A stretch of 64,000 bases of DNA from Hysterangium stoloniferum (GCA_015178975.1 WHVD01000008.1:868001-932000), one strand, 5' to 3'. Positions 1-10,619 are shown, counted from the stretch's first letter. Translations and numbers: made by a program. Notes: a model not told the origin generated them from the sequence alone.

Positions 1-1220
1 CACTCTGTGGCTGAATAGTTACATTCTGCTTTCTTGAGCACACGGCTCCAATAGGCGATAATGCATTCGACCGTGACATTGGTGTCATCAAAATCTGCAG
101 CCCAGGAATCCGTCCAGGTGAATTCCGGCTCTTTGGTTTTATAACAAGTAACAAAGATGGGCACGTCTCATGATTGATCGAAGGCTGCTCGTGCTTGGGC
201 ATAAATTTTTGTATCCTTTAGGTCCTTAAGTCATTTTCTGTATTTGTTGGAGACAACATCCTAGCGTGAAGTCCGAAGCGTCTGTGTATAACCGATGAGG
301 CATACCGCTTGCGGGGTGTCCGACTACTGGAGCTGAGCTCAATGCAACCTTGATGTCCTCAAAGGCTCAGGCGTGTTCAGAATCCCAATTCCAACGAACT
401 CCTTTCTTCAAGAGGTTGAAAAGTGGAGCAACCGTCCAGGAATAAAATGCTATGTACGCAGAGAAGTACAGAACCATCCCTAGAAAATGTTGAAGATCTG
501 CTATCTTAGAAGGCGTGGCTAATTCTAATATAGCGGTGACTGTTTCTTGATGGGTCGAAAAGCCGAGTCTAGACACCTTATGTCCTAGTAGTAGGATCGA
601 ATTATACCCCACGTAGCACTTTTTTGGTGAGAGAGTGATTCCCACTGCAATTATGGCTTGTAAAACCTGGTCTAAATGTTCTAGATGATCGTCCCATGTC
701 TTAGAAAAGATCACGAGGTCGTCAATATAAACTAGGCAGAATATCCATAAGTAAGGTGCAAGTACAGTTTGCATAACCTTTGGAATATAGAAGGTCCATT
801 ATGAAGTCCAAAGGGCATTCTCCTGAATTGCCACAGTCCTCAATGGGATCTGAAGGTGGTCTTCAGCTTGTCTTCCTATAACATTTCAAGTTGGGTAAAA
901 CCGGCTAGTGCATCGAAGGAAGATAAGACGTTGGAGCCCGAGAGCGCTTGCATGATTTCTGACTGGCATGGCAGTGGAAATTTGTCGGGGACTGTTAGGC
1001 TGTTCAACTTTCTATAGTCGATCACTACTCGTGGTTTCCCATTGCGATAGACGACAAAGGCTGGCACCCCCCAAGGACTCTTGGACGGTTCGATTACTCC
1101 CTGTTGGAACCAAGTATCCATTTGTTCATCAATGACTTTCCTATTAGCTGGGGAGGTTGGGAACATTGACATTGAAATAGGTTGCGCGCCCTCTTTCAAC
1201 GGGACATTGACCTTGACATC
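1..1220 (-). pseudogene. Gypsy-1 pol: reverse transcriptase and RNase H, left-truncated by window
   Basis: This is the reverse transcriptase and RNase H part of a Ty3/Gypsy polyprotein. Reading leftwards on the minus strand, the segment at 876-1199 carries the RT N-terminal part (a VIEPSKSPWGVP block, then RVVIDYRKLNSLT). The segment at 367-774 has the catalytic YIDD box with the usual downstream helix. RNase H follows (LYTDASDFTLG near 230-290) and coding similarity continues to base 1, so the element runs off the window. The stretch 775-875 has stops and frame changes between the two RT segments, so the enzyme is dead. Integrase is not visible here. The reading frame is interrupted on its upstream side by the Tc1-type element at 1223-2830 and resumes at 2833. 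The family assignment is firm; the exact original start of pol is not known. Confidence 0.85.
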
Positions 1221-1222
1221 TA

Positions 1223-1442
1223 CAGTGGGTCAAAAAACTGCCCCAATGTTTGTGCATTTTAGAAAGATTGATACTGTGTGAAGGAATGACATCAGCAAAA
1301 ATTCTGAAAAATTCACATGATATACTAGAACATGTTGGCTATCTACCAACTTAAGAAATCATGTGATTCCAATCAAAACTCATTGCTTAATAAATCAAAC
1401 AAAATAATCACTCATTGGGGCAGTTTTTTGACCCTCTATTAT
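1223..1442 (+). repeat. Left terminal inverted repeat of Tc1 element
   Basis: About 220 bp, matching the reverse complement of 2611-2830 with few differences. The outer end and the inner end of the repeat both carry the motif GTCAAAAAACTGCCCCAATG, but in opposite orientations (inner copy near 1416-1438). This resembles the paired transposase sites of IR/DR elements except that the two sites are inverted, not direct. Confidence 0.9.
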
Positions 1443-1582
1443 TTACTCTGATTTTCAATATTACACACCAGTATAAGGTAGGAGTGGATCATATGAATCA
1501 TCAACATGTCATGTGACCTTATTTGTATCAATTTGGCATGCTGAACTTTGTTCATTCATCTCCTTGACTCCTTACCACCACT

Positions 1583-2602
1583 ATGAAATCCATCTCTGCA
1601 GAAAAGCATTCTTCTGTTATTTTTCTCCTCAATGAGGGGTAATCCCAGTGTCAAATTCAAGCTAGGACTGGTCTGGGAAAGGGTACTATTGGCAGGATCA
1701 GTAGGGAGGTAGAGGGGGATAAGGAAAATCATCCTGGTGGCCATTCTTCCAAGCTTTCCCCTTATGATAAACAGTCAATTATCCATTAAATCAGCTCTGG
1801 GAAGCTTGACAATGCTGTCCAAGCCACCCAATTTATAAATTCCATCATATCTACCTCTGTCACTCCTCAGACTGTTAGGAATGTGTTGAAAGAAGCTGGC
1901 TTTAGGTCAGCAACAAAGAAGAAAGTCCCTATGCTCAAGGGGTCTCATTGTCAGCAATATCTAAAGTTTGCCCAATACCATGAAAATTGGACTATGGAGG
2001 ACTGGAAGAGGGTGTTGTGGACTGATGAGACAAAAATCAATAGGATTGGGTCAGATGGGAAGGTATATGTTTGGAAGCAACAAGGGGAACCAGTATCAGA
2101 CAGGACCACCACACCAACTATCAAACATGGAGGGGGGAATAACTTGATGGTTTGGGGGTGTATGGGCTGGAATGGGGTGGGGAAGCTGATAGAGGTGCAG
2201 AAGAACATGGATACAGTGCAGTATTATGAGATTTTGGAGGAGGGAGTGGAGGAGAGCATTTAAAGTTTGGAGATGGCTGAGGATAAGTGGTACTTCCAAC
2301 AGGACAATGATCCAAAACATACCTCAAAAAAGGCAGACCAGTGGTTATCTGACAATAACATCATTCCCATGAATTGGCCTGCCCAATCCCCTGATCTAAA
2401 TCCCATTGAACACCTCTGGCAACACCTCAAGGCCAAACTCCAACAATATGATATATCACCGAAAGGAGTATATAAATTATGGGACAGGGTGGCAAAGGAG
2501 TGGACTGAAATACCACCAGAGACATGTCAGAAGCTAATAGAAAGCATGCCTAGGAGGATACAGGCAGTTTTAAAGGCAAAGGGGGGTCATACAAAGTATT
2601 AG
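1583..2602 (+). pseudogene. Tc1-type transposase (DD34E), three in-frame stops
   Basis: The transposase cuts and pastes the element at TA sites. One reading frame runs from ATG at 1583 to the stop after 2602 and would encode about 340 residues, a normal Tc1 length. It shows an N-terminal helix-turn-helix region, then WTDETK (first catalytic Asp), QQDNDPKHTSK (second Asp) and SPDLNPIEHLW (Glu), with 34 residues between the second Asp and the Glu. Three in-frame TAA codons break it: 1640-1642, 1787-1789 and 2261-2263. The frame is otherwise preserved with no indels, so inactivation is by point mutation and looks recent. The second stop could come from a CAA codon by a C-to-T change. Not functional as read. 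Confidence 0.9.
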
Positions 2603-2610
2603 ATTGTAAA

Positions 2611-2830
2611 ATAATAGAGGGTCAAAAAACTGCCCCAATGAGTGATTATTTTGTTTGATTTATTGAGCAATGAGTTTTGATTGGAATCACATGATTTCTT
2701 AAGTTGGTAGATAGACAACATGTGCTAGTATATCATGTGAATGTTTTAGAAGTTTTGCCGATGTCATTCCTTCACACAATATCAATCTTTCTAAAATGCA
2801 CAAACATTGGGGCAGTTTTTTGACCCACTG
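2611..2830 (-). repeat. Right terminal inverted repeat of Tc1 element
   Basis: Inverted partner of 1223-1442. It ends in GACCCACTG immediately before the TA at 2831-2832 and carries the same outer and inner motif copies. Confidence 0.9.
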
Positions 2831-2877
2831 TACTTGTCCCAATGGCCCGTCTACTCCGAAGGGTAGGACGTTCTTAG

Positions 2878-4023
2878 TTAATACCGACTCTTAGTTAATA
2901 CCGACTCCAAGTGGGAGGAGACGTCGGTAGGGATGTCAGGTCCTAAGTTAACCAGCTTATGCAGATCTTCCGCACGAAATGTTTCTGTGGTTCGGACAAT
3001 GTACATTTCGGCAGTAAATTTAAGGAGCATACCGGTGTCGTCCTCGAGATAAATGGGGATGTTGACATATCCTAATACTTTGGCATTACCAGTAAGTTGT
3101 ACGAGGTGCAGCTTGAGTCCTTGCTTGAGCTTAGGGCGGTCCTCTAGTTCCTTATAGAAGTCCTCCAAAATTAAGGAGAGGTCGGCCCCAGCATCCAGCC
3201 TGATTTTAATAGGATTTGAGGCTTCTGAATTCCCTACGCATCCGTAGACGTGTAATGCTGAAATCCCAATACTGGAATATCCACCTGGAGGGTCCCTTCT
3301 GCAAGAGATAATAGTCGAATCCTCCTTCATAAGCCGACTGGATCGGGGGTATTGGACTCTAGGTCTTTTGCTTTCGTTTCTTGTAGCCAGTTTGACGTTC
3401 CTCCTGATACATCTACTGTTAGGTACCTTGGGAGTGGCATTCAAAATAGAGTCGTCCGCTTCAGAGTCTGACTCATCACTAGGAATTAAGTCGGGTAATT
3501 GCCCTGGGTCGAAGGGGAAGCTCTCCTCCTCCGATCCCTCTGACTCAGAGGGGTCTTCTATAATGTAGGTCTGACTTATTTCCTTATATCGGTTAGCAAA
3601 TGCGTCCTCATCAATGATTTCCTCAATGGTGGGAGGTTCAGGTCGCGATAAAACTCTCATCTCAGTCAGACCTTCACGGTTCTGACGATGAGCGTCTAGC
3701 CAGTCTCCTTTCTCAAGAAAATCACGGTCTGATATAGAAACATAAACTTGCAATGTCTCATTCTCATTCGAAGATGCGTTCACATCTGAAACAATGTTGT
3801 CCTCTGACTGAGGAAGGTAGACAGAAATGAAAATCGATTCCTCATCAGTGTTATGTACTTGTCCCTGTACACTTAATCCATAAACCGTTTCATAAGCCCT
3901 TTGATCCTCTGCCTCCTCCATTGGGTTCTGCGTGGAGCATTTGTTAATAGAGACATAGTGCGACATCCTGCCTGCATGGGGGCAGTCGATCTTGAAATGC
4001 TCTAAACTCCCACAAATCCAACA
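2878..4023 (-). pseudogene. Gypsy-1 zinc knuckle and protease region
   Basis: Minus-strand coding region that joins Gag to pol. Upstream of the first Met at 3966 and in the same frame is a retroviral zinc knuckle, CWICGSLEHFKIDC (CX2CX4HX4C), at 3982-4023. After it comes a long acidic, Ser/Glu-rich linker of about 200 residues, then an aspartic-protease-like core around LDAGADLSLI (near 3175-3205). The usual catalytic triplet is D-T/S-G; here it is D-A-G, so either the family differs or the enzyme is mutated. The frame ends at 2878 and pol continues across the Tc1 insertion. The order Gag, knuckle, protease, RT fits Ty3/Gypsy. Confidence 0.75.
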
Positions 4024-4059
4024 CTCCTTCGGGGGTTTGGCGACACTTTTCTTGTCACT

Positions 4060-5175
4060 TCATTCGAAAAAGAACTTGCCATGTTTCTTACCCTGCTTCA
4101 CGTTCAATCTCCTAGGGACAGTTTTATCCTCGAGTTCACCGAGGAGGATGTGACCTCGGTTAGTGGGGTCAATTCCTCCAGAGTGTTCTTCCTCATGCCA
4201 GGGATCCGACTCATCTTGCTCGGCAATCATGACTCTGGGATTTTGGAACCAATAACGCTCTCGATGTGTTTGAACCCAAGTGTTAATCAGAGCCTCTTGT
4301 AAATTGTTCGCATAAGTCTGCAGGCTCATGATGTCGTCAATAGGTTGTCCCTGTAGAAGGTAAAGCCATTCTGTGGGCAGCATCAGGATGAGTCTGCGCA
4401 TTTCATCCTTCCAGTTTTGGTGGAACCCATACAAGAATCGATAGAGCTTGACCCTCTGCTGAATGTAATGAATGGGTGTCTCACGATTGTGACCGATTTG
4501 TCGAAATTTCATGGCTTCCCATTCTAGAGCTAAGGATTCGCGCCAACGAGTTCCAAGTAATCCTTCTACGATACCCCAAAGAAATGATCCGTGAGATCAA
4601 CTGAATTCAGTGCAATGTTCACGGTCTAGGGTGCTCCACCAGATCTTGGCATTGCCGGTAAGTCGTCTTGGCAGAGCGACTCCCAACAATGTGCTCATGG
4701 AGTCTGAGATCTTCAAGAGACTCATAATATCCATGATGTAATCCAATGCCTTGGATTGAGTTCCATTGTATTCGGGAAGGTCTGACCATTTTATCTTGAT
4801 GTCGTTGGTGTTAAGAGCGATCCTTTTATCCTTAGGTAAGTCATCGATAGGTGCGCTGGCTCGAGGCTGCATCGGAGTTTGAAAGGGTGAGTTAGGTACT
4901 CTGCTGTAACGCCCCCCATGTCCCGAATTCCCTCCATAGATTGAGGCACTAGAACTCCCGGATGAATTACTAGGGGGTCCTCCTGCTGGCAGAAAGGGGT
5001 TCGAGAAGATCGGCAGGGAATGGCAGGGATCGACTGGATTCAGCGACCCTCGACCAGCAACTTGATCAGCTATACCCTCAGTGAATGCAGTAGAGAAAGA
5101 CGGTTAACCCCTGTTGGTGACTGATCGATTCCTAGTCGCAGCTTGTTGATCACCGACGTTAGAATTACTCGGAAT
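4060..5175 (-). pseudogene. Gypsy-1 Gag capsid region, broken
   Basis: Structural protein of the retrotransposon particle. Two open segments are seen, 4597-4872 (with IKWSDLPEYNGTQSKALDY and GNAKIWWSTLD) and 4060-4512 (with the YRFLYGF..NWKDEMRRLILMLP block typical of retrotransposon Gag). They are separated by a short disrupted stretch. Coding sense clearly extends upstream of the Met at 4872 through Ser/Gly/Pro-rich sequence to about 5175, with one in-frame TAA near 5104 that could derive from CAA. No clean start codon was found. It lies head-to-head with the plus-strand ORF starting at 5278. Confidence 0.75.
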
Positions 5176-5277
5176 TCATTTGAACGTTGTAGAGAGTTCA
5201 ATCGGAAAGTAACCTATATGGCAATAGTTTCAAGTCACGTCACAGCACAAATTCTTATATATACTTTGGCACTCAAG

Positions 5278-5805
5278 ATGACTTCTACACAGCCAAATCA
5301 GTTTCATCAAACAGACGACCGAAACTCCATCATGTTCAACACTGCATCATCCTCCAAAGTAACCCTCAGTTCCTACTCAAAACCGACTCTTCACTCCCAA
5401 ATAGAACTCCAGCCAATAACATCTCGCTTCTCCTCATCCTCAGACATCATTTCCAAGCCCCTACCAGCCCACTCATGCTCCTCCAAGAAATACCATTGTT
5501 TCCTCCGTCGACAAGGTATTCGACTCCCATATGCTCCAGACGATCCTGTCTTCATTCATATAGAACACTATAATGGCTCCTCCGAAATCCTCCACTATCG
5601 ATTCAATCGAGTGTTCCAGCAGGACTGTTCCCCACCGTCATCGGGAATCTATTACATGGCAACGTTCACTCCAATAGGAGATCACAGAGGACCCAAGTTA
5701 TTCAGGACCCCGGTTCCAGAGGGAAGTCAAGTAGAGCCTCGTCGAGGTCATCGTCGATTCGTGTTCCTTGCGTGGTTGTGGAGCCTACTCACCACCTGGT
5801 TCTAA
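5278..5805 (+). CDS. Unrecognised ORF antisense to Gypsy-1, hydrophobic C-terminus
   Basis: A plus-strand open frame runs from 5143; the ATG at 5278 is preferred because a TATA-like TATATATA lies just upstream near 5256. It would encode 175 residues. The first 80 are Ser/Thr-rich and look disordered. The rest has a more structured composition (HIEHYNGSSEILHYRFNRVF) and ends in a hydrophobic, Trp-rich segment, FVFLAWLWSLLTTWF, which could be a tail membrane anchor. I do not recognise the family. It sits between the Gag region (minus strand, to the left) and another minus-strand ORF (6591-7737), so it may be an accessory gene of the element, or a leftover. Frame integrity over 175 codons is the main support. 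Confidence 0.4.
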   Translation: MTSTQPNQFHQTDDRNSIMFNTASSSKVTLSSYSKPTLHSQIELQPITSRFSSSSDIISKPLPAHSCSSKKYHCFLRRQGIRLPYAPDDPVFIHIEHYNGSSEILHYRFNRVFQQDCSPPSSGIYYMATFTPIGDHRGPKLFRTPVPEGSQVEPRRGHRRFVFLAWLWSLLTTWF

Positions 5806-6590
5806 AATGGTGATTGATTGCATCCCCTCCTTATACTGCAAAACTAGGAACACAATACGTCCAATCTCGATTCATCGATTGGTAATATTGTCAAGATTTC
5901 GAAATCAAGCATAGCATTTGAGGGTGATGCATTATCATGGGATTCTTGTGTTTCTGACTCATATCATCGATGTTTCATCAGCCATCACTTCTATTACTCC
6001 ATCATCCCTATTGTCTGACTCACTTCCCCTATTGTTCTATTGTGTTTCCCCATTTATCCGTATCACATGTCTGATCTCATCTTTTGTTTGTCATTCTCTT
6101 ATTGTTCAGCGCAGCCTCCCCCTATTATTGTTCACAGCTTTACTAACACTCCTATTGTGATGACTCAGAGATGACTCACACCATATCGCATCGTTATTGT
6201 GTCGTTGTTTGTAGATGTTTGATTTGACCTGTGCTCTCTCATGTATATAAGGGCCTCTCTTTTGCCCACTATTGAACAAGCAATTTCGTTGTATCTCATT
6301 TCGAAGCTCATTCTTAAGGACAATCTCTTAAGTCTTACTCTCAGTCTCACTCCTATGGCCAGTAAGGGATACTGTGGTGTCTCTTATTGTTGAAGTTATA
6401 CGCTCCTCGACATTGGGCTTATGTCAGCCTTTTGTATTCATCTTCGATTATGTCATCCAAGGTCCGATCTCTAGCCTCTCGCTCCGAGTGTGTTTGGTTA
6501 TAGACTGGTTTCAAGAACGACTGTGTTAGTAACCGTCATAAAGACTTGACCGTTGCGCACAGGTTATTAGGTCTTTTCCTAGTAACAAAC
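5806..6590. other. Non-coding, LTR-like segment with TATA box
   Basis: About 780 bp, pyrimidine-rich on the plus strand, with repeated CCTATTGT-type runs and a good TATA box (TATATAAGG) near 6244 on the plus strand. Composition and promoter placement look like an LTR, but I could not find paired termini or a target duplication, so boundaries and identity stay open. No convincing ORF. Confidence 0.35.
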
Positions 6591-7737
6591 TTACAACGTG
6601 ACGTGAGAATGGTGAATTCCTTGATGGGGGGTAGGGCTAGGTTCCGTTGCGATTCCTCTCTCGATTTTGGCCATATTCAAAGGTCGACGAGGTTGAGGTT
6701 GATAGAGGGGAGTGCAGATTTCCATTCCCTTTTCCTGAAGACGTTCTGCAACTTGCGTCCTCATATCTGATGGGAAGTCTTGCAAAATAATGGGACGATT
6801 GAGCGAATGAAGGAAACGAGTGTCGGGAGACCCATTCAGGGTACGAACAAATGAACTGGTTGTGCAGATGGGCGAATTGGGTACCTGGATGGAATCACCA
6901 TAAGGGTAGAGCACTTCCAAAACCATCTTATCAAGTCTCCTCTGATTTCACCTTAACCAACCCCTTAAAGTAAAATATGCAGACGAAGAATTCCGAGTGA
7001 TCCCGTTAAGAGACTCCTCCAACATCCGGATGTATATATACTGGTAGTCAACTTTGGGGACGATGTGATCCCCACTGAGCAGGACGTGAAGGATTTGCAA
7101 CGCGTCATCATGTGTGCGGAGCACTTCGAGAAATAAAGAGAACACTTCTTGCTTAAGAATCATCCTTCCTTCTTCCATAACAGAAGTAACCTCACTCGAC
7201 CATTTGGGAATTGAGTGGGTCAGATCCTCAAGGGTTCGAGGTCGCATGAATAGATCTTGCGCCGATAAAATGGCCTGATAACAACCTAACCAGACTGCTA
7301 CAGTCGCCGGTAGAAGAGGGTAATCCGAATTGTACTCCTCCACAAAGGGAGTAACCTGATCCACAGGGATTCGATCAGCGTAGTACACTTCCCATTGTAA
7401 GTCGATGGGTTGAGCGTAAATCATATGACCCCCAAAGAATTGCTTAAAGATGACCTGTCTAGGTGGGAACGAGAGAACGGGTAGTCTCGACGTTAGCTCC
7501 TGGAATGTTTGACTGCTCAGTCAGCGGACATTCTTCTCGTGGACTTGGGGGGGCTTCCATTGATGGTCCAGCTGCTGCTCTGGGAGGACTCCCAGGAAGA
7601 ACTGGTTTTTGAAAAGTCAACGAAGACTTCCTCATGGTGACGTTACGGGGTGGTTCCAGACTTGCAGGTCTTTGATGAGGTTTTGAATTACTCGGGGTCA
7701 TCGAAGGTCTTGACATTTGGTTCTTGCCAGTAGTCAT
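6591..7737 (-). pseudogene. ORF1 next to Gypsy-1 primer site; unknown, possibly a Gag-like protein
   Basis: A minus-strand gene of about 380 codons. The ATG at 7737 lies about 60 nt inside the primer-binding site at 7798-7814, the place where Gag normally starts. The N-terminal 90 residues are Pro/Ser-rich. The middle (6948-7424) is a helical-looking domain with MIYAQPIDLQWEVYYAD and many Leu/Glu. The C-terminal part (6591-6926) continues in the same frame after one TGA at about 6946, which could come from a CGA codon. A frame change near 7460-7490 separates the N-terminal part from the rest. No zinc knuckle was seen. It could be the true Gag of a second element nested here, or an extra ORF upstream of Gag in Gypsy-1. 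Family unknown to me. Confidence 0.45.
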
Positions 7738-7797
7738 TTACGTGCTTAGAAGCTTATAGTCGTAAGATATCATTTTTTCTTCATAGGGAAAGAGCAG

Positions 7798-7814
7798 TCC
7801 GGCTCAGATCACCA
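7798..7814 (-). promoter_or_regulatory. tRNA-type primer-binding site of Gypsy-1
   Basis: Read on the minus strand, TGGTGATCTGAGCCGGA lies one nucleotide inside the LTR terminus. Its complement on the plus strand ends in ACCA, as expected for pairing to the 3' CCA end of a tRNA. The tRNA species was not assigned. This differs from the self-priming sites of Gypsy-B and Gypsy-C. Confidence 0.55.
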
Positions 7815-7815
7815 C

Positions 7816-8025
7816 TGTGAAGAGTGGTGGAAGTTCTAACCGTTCTATATACGAAGAATATCAACCGTTTAGGTACAACACTAAATGTATTGACTGTCTA
7901 AGTCTAATACAGACTGAACGCGTATTGACTACTTAGTTCAATACCGTAGAGAGAAGTAGCTATCTAGAATAAGGTAGAGAGCTAGAACGAATAAGTAGAA
8001 TCGACTGTTAAGTGCTAAACCCATG
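7816..8025 (-). mobile_element. 5' LTR remnant of Gypsy-1-type element
   Basis: The terminus is TGTGAAGAGT at 7816 on the plus strand, which is the 3' end of the LTR on the minus strand. A TATA-like CTATATACGAAG near 7845 and the first 50 bp resemble the start of the solo LTR at 52755. The distal boundary is not resolved; similarity fades by about 8025. Confidence 0.45.
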
Positions 8026-8491
8026 CCTAGTCATGTGACAGCACATTATGTCATGAATGCATGCATGCACACATGTGCATGAACTGGCACGGCACATTGC
8101 ATTTGCCAACATGTGTAAGTTGCTGCATCATGAGTTGGTGCCTTCAGCACCTCCTGGTGGACCCTCTGTTAAAGTTGCTCGGTGGGTCCATGTAGGTTGC
8201 TTACCCAATGCTGACCAATGCTGATGAATTTCTGACCAATCAGTGACTAAGCAGCACCCACAGACCCACCAATGTAAATTAACTTATTGTAACAAGCCTG
8301 GGAACCCTTGCTTTGCTGCGGGGCAGTCACTTCGTGACCTGCCCCACAACTTCGCTGCAGGCTCCGGCTTGTTGGGGGGCAAAGCCCCCCAAACCCCCCG
8401 CATCAACAACTCTTAAGAATTTCTGAGACTCATTGTTAGAGACCAAGGAAATTGCTTTCAAATGGAAAGTCTCGTAGAATGTAAAGCAGCA
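8026..8491. other. Left flank of minisatellite cluster
   Basis: No gene seen. It holds CATGCATGCA-type alternating sequence near 8055-8100 and a segment at 8254-8340 that recurs at 11537-11617 on the far side of the minisatellites. A GC-rich palindrome (GGGGGGCAAAGCCCCCC) lies near 8375-8391; a similar hairpin recurs near 24617-24632. Confidence 0.6.
8254..8340 (+). repeat. Direct repeat bracketing minisatellite cluster (left copy)
   Basis: Shares with 11537-11617 the blocks CCCACAGACCCACCA, AGCCTGGGAACCCTTGCT and GTCACTTC.TGAC in the same order and orientation. The interval between the two copies is almost entirely tandem repeats. Confidence 0.7.
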
Positions 8492-9220
8492 GTTACAACA
8501 GGAAGCAACGGTTACAACAGGAAGCAACGGTTACAACAGGAAGCAACGGTTACAACAGGAAGCAACGGTTACAACAGGAAGCAACGGTTACAACAGGAAG
8601 CAACGGTTACAACAGGAAGCAACGGTTACAACAGGAAGCAACGGTTACAACAGGAAGCAACGGTTACAACAGGAAGCAACGGTTACAACAGGAAGCAACG
8701 GTTACAACAGGAAGCAACGGTTACAACAGGAAGCAACGGTTACAACAGGAAGCAACGGTTACAACAGGAAGCAACGGTTACAACAGGAAGCAACGGTTAC
8801 AACAGGAAGCAACGGTTACAACAGGAAGCAACGGTTACAACAGGAAGCAACGGTTACAACAGGAAGCAACGGTTACAACAGGAAGCAACGGTTACAACAG
8901 GAAGCAACGGTTACAACAGGAAGCAACGGTTACAACAGGAAGCAACGGTTACAACAGGAAGCAACGGTTACAACAGGAAGCAACGGTTACAACAGGAAGC
9001 AACGGTTACAACAGGAAGCAACGGTTACAACAGGAAGCAACGGTTACAACAGGAAGCAACGGTTACAACAGGAAGCAACGGTTACAACAGGAAGCAACGG
9101 TTACAACAGGAAGCAACGGTTACAACAGGAAGCAACGGTTACAACAGGAAGCAACGGTTACAACAGGAAGCAACGGTTACAACAGGAAGCAACGGTTACA
9201 ACAGGAAGCAACGGTTACAA
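8492..9220 (+). repeat. 19-bp minisatellite, 38 identical units
   Basis: The unit GTTACAACAGGAAGCAACG repeats every 19 bp from 8492 to 9213, exactly 38 units by length, with a partial unit after it. I saw no variant unit. Because 19 is not a multiple of three, the array reads through all frames as a 57-bp peptide period. That explains the long open frame here, which is not a gene. Confidence 0.97.
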
Positions 9221-9304
9221 AGGGAAACCCCCACATCAACAAATTTTAACTTATCTGAGGCTCATTGTTGTTTGAGAAAGGAAATTGTTTAAAAGTGGAA
9301 AGTC

Positions 9305-9590
9305 TTGAAAGAATGGAAAGCCTTGTTAGAACAGTAGAACGTAAAGTCTCGAAAGCACATAAGGTCTCGAAAGCACGTAAAGTCTTTAAAGGACGGGAAG
9401 TCACTTTAGAACAGAAAGTCACTTTAGAACAGAAAGTCACTTTAGAATGGAAAGTCACCTTAGAATGGAAAGTCACCTTAGAAAGGAAAGTTACCTTAGA
9501 ACGGAAAGTCACCTCAGAATGGAAAGTCACCTTAGAACAGAAAGTCACCTCAGAGTGGAAAGTGTTCAGGGGATGGAAAGTGTTACAAAG
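9305..9590 (+). repeat. 18-bp minisatellite (GAAAGTCACCTTAGAAYG-type)
   Basis: Imperfect 18-bp units, cleanest from about 9400 to 9560, degrading at both ends. The unit shares a purine-rich core with the neighbouring arrays, which suggests common descent or common replication dynamics. Confidence 0.9.
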
Positions 9591-9619
9591 GAAACAATTG
9601 TGAGAAAGATAAACAAAAG

Positions 9620-10190
9620 GAAACAAACATTACAAAGGAAACACCCTTTACAAAGGAAACACCTTTTACAAAGGAAACACCCTTTACAAAGGAAACACCC
9701 TTTACAAAGGAAACACCCGTTACAAAGGAAGGAAACAATTGTTACAACAGAAACACCCGTCACAATGGAAACACCCGTCACAAAGGAAACACCCATCACA
9801 ACAGAAACACCCATCACAACAGAAACACCCGTCACAATGGAAACACCCATCACAATGGAAACACCCATCACAATGGAAACACCCATCACAATGGAAACAC
9901 CCATCACAATGGAAACACCCATCACAATGGAAACACCCATCACAATGGAAACACCCATCACAATGGAAACACCCATCACAATGGAAACACCCATCACAAT
10001 GGAAACACCCATCACAATGGAAACATCCATCACAATGGAAACACCCATCACAATGGAAACACCCATCACAATGGAAACACCCATCACAATGGAAACACCC
10101 ATCACAATGGAAACACCCATCACAAAGGAAACACCCATCACAATGGAAACACCTGTTACAAAGGAATACAACCATCACAAAAAAAAAATG
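9620..10190 (+). repeat. 18-bp minisatellite (AATGGAAACACCCATCAC-type)
   Basis: Starts with about six units of the form AAAGGAAACACCCTTTAC (9630-9725), then more than twenty units of AATGGAAACACCCATCAC to about 10160, nearly identical in the centre and varied at the edges. Unit length 18 keeps a frame, so long artefactual ORFs appear on both strands. Confidence 0.95.
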
Positions 10191-10317
10191 ATCACAAAAA
10201 CAACAGTTACAAAAGAAAACAACAGCCACAAAAGTGTAAGAATGGAAACTGTTTAAAGAACAGAAACCATTACAAAAGGTATTACAAAAGACAGAAAGAA
10301 ATATCACAAATGGAACA

Positions 10318-10432
10318 ATGGTTTCAAAAGGAACAATGGGAAAAGGAGCCACAGTTTCAAAAGGAGCAATGGTTTCAAAAGGAGTAATGGTTTCAAAAGG
10401 AGTAATGGTTTCAAAAAGCAATGGTTTCAGAT
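10318..10432 (+). repeat. 18-bp minisatellite (TTTCAAAAGGAGYAATGG-type)
   Basis: About six imperfect 18-bp units between 10318 and 10432, separated from the previous array by 130 bp of A-rich sequence. The region 10440-10620 has loosely repeated ATTGAT-containing motifs. Confidence 0.85.
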
Positions 10433-10619
10433 GGAGTAACTGTACAGTTCTGAATAGAAATTGAGTTGATTCAACTGGAATTGATATGCAATTGACACAG
10501 GATTGATATGATATAGCATTGATTGAGAAGAGGAGAACATTCATTAAGCATTCATGGATCATTGATTGAGAATTGATAAGCATCGAAGAAACATTAATAG
10601 AGCATGGATTGAGCATTGA

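Larger units (their letters stand above)
1223..2830 (+). mobile_element. Tc1/mariner DNA transposon, complete, TA-flanked
   Basis: A 1608-bp element lies between TA dinucleotides at 1221-1222 and 2831-2832, the standard target duplication of Tc1/mariner. The ends begin CAGTGGGTCAAAAAACTG and are inverted copies of each other for about 220 bp. The interior encodes a DD34E transposase with stop codons. It sits in the pol gene of Gypsy-1, so it inserted after that element. The long inverted repeats are well matched, so a copy with active transposase supplied elsewhere could in principle have moved it. Confidence 0.95.

Noticed and set aside
5806-6561. Plus-strand Copia LTR with a GGTTATTAGG primer site
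   Set aside because: Primer match is poor, no left terminus or duplication was found, and the downstream ORF is on the other strand.
8492-9213. CRISPR array
   Set aside because: Repeats are contiguous without spacers, and the genome is eukaryotic.
8462-9292. 276-codon ORF with a 19-residue peptide repeat
   Set aside because: It is a by-product of a 19-bp perfect tandem repeat read in three frames; no start context, no non-repetitive domain.
9447-10256. Long overlapping ORFs on both strands (Thr/Pro-rich and Cys-rich peptides)
   Set aside because: All arise from 18-bp units that preserve frame on either strand.
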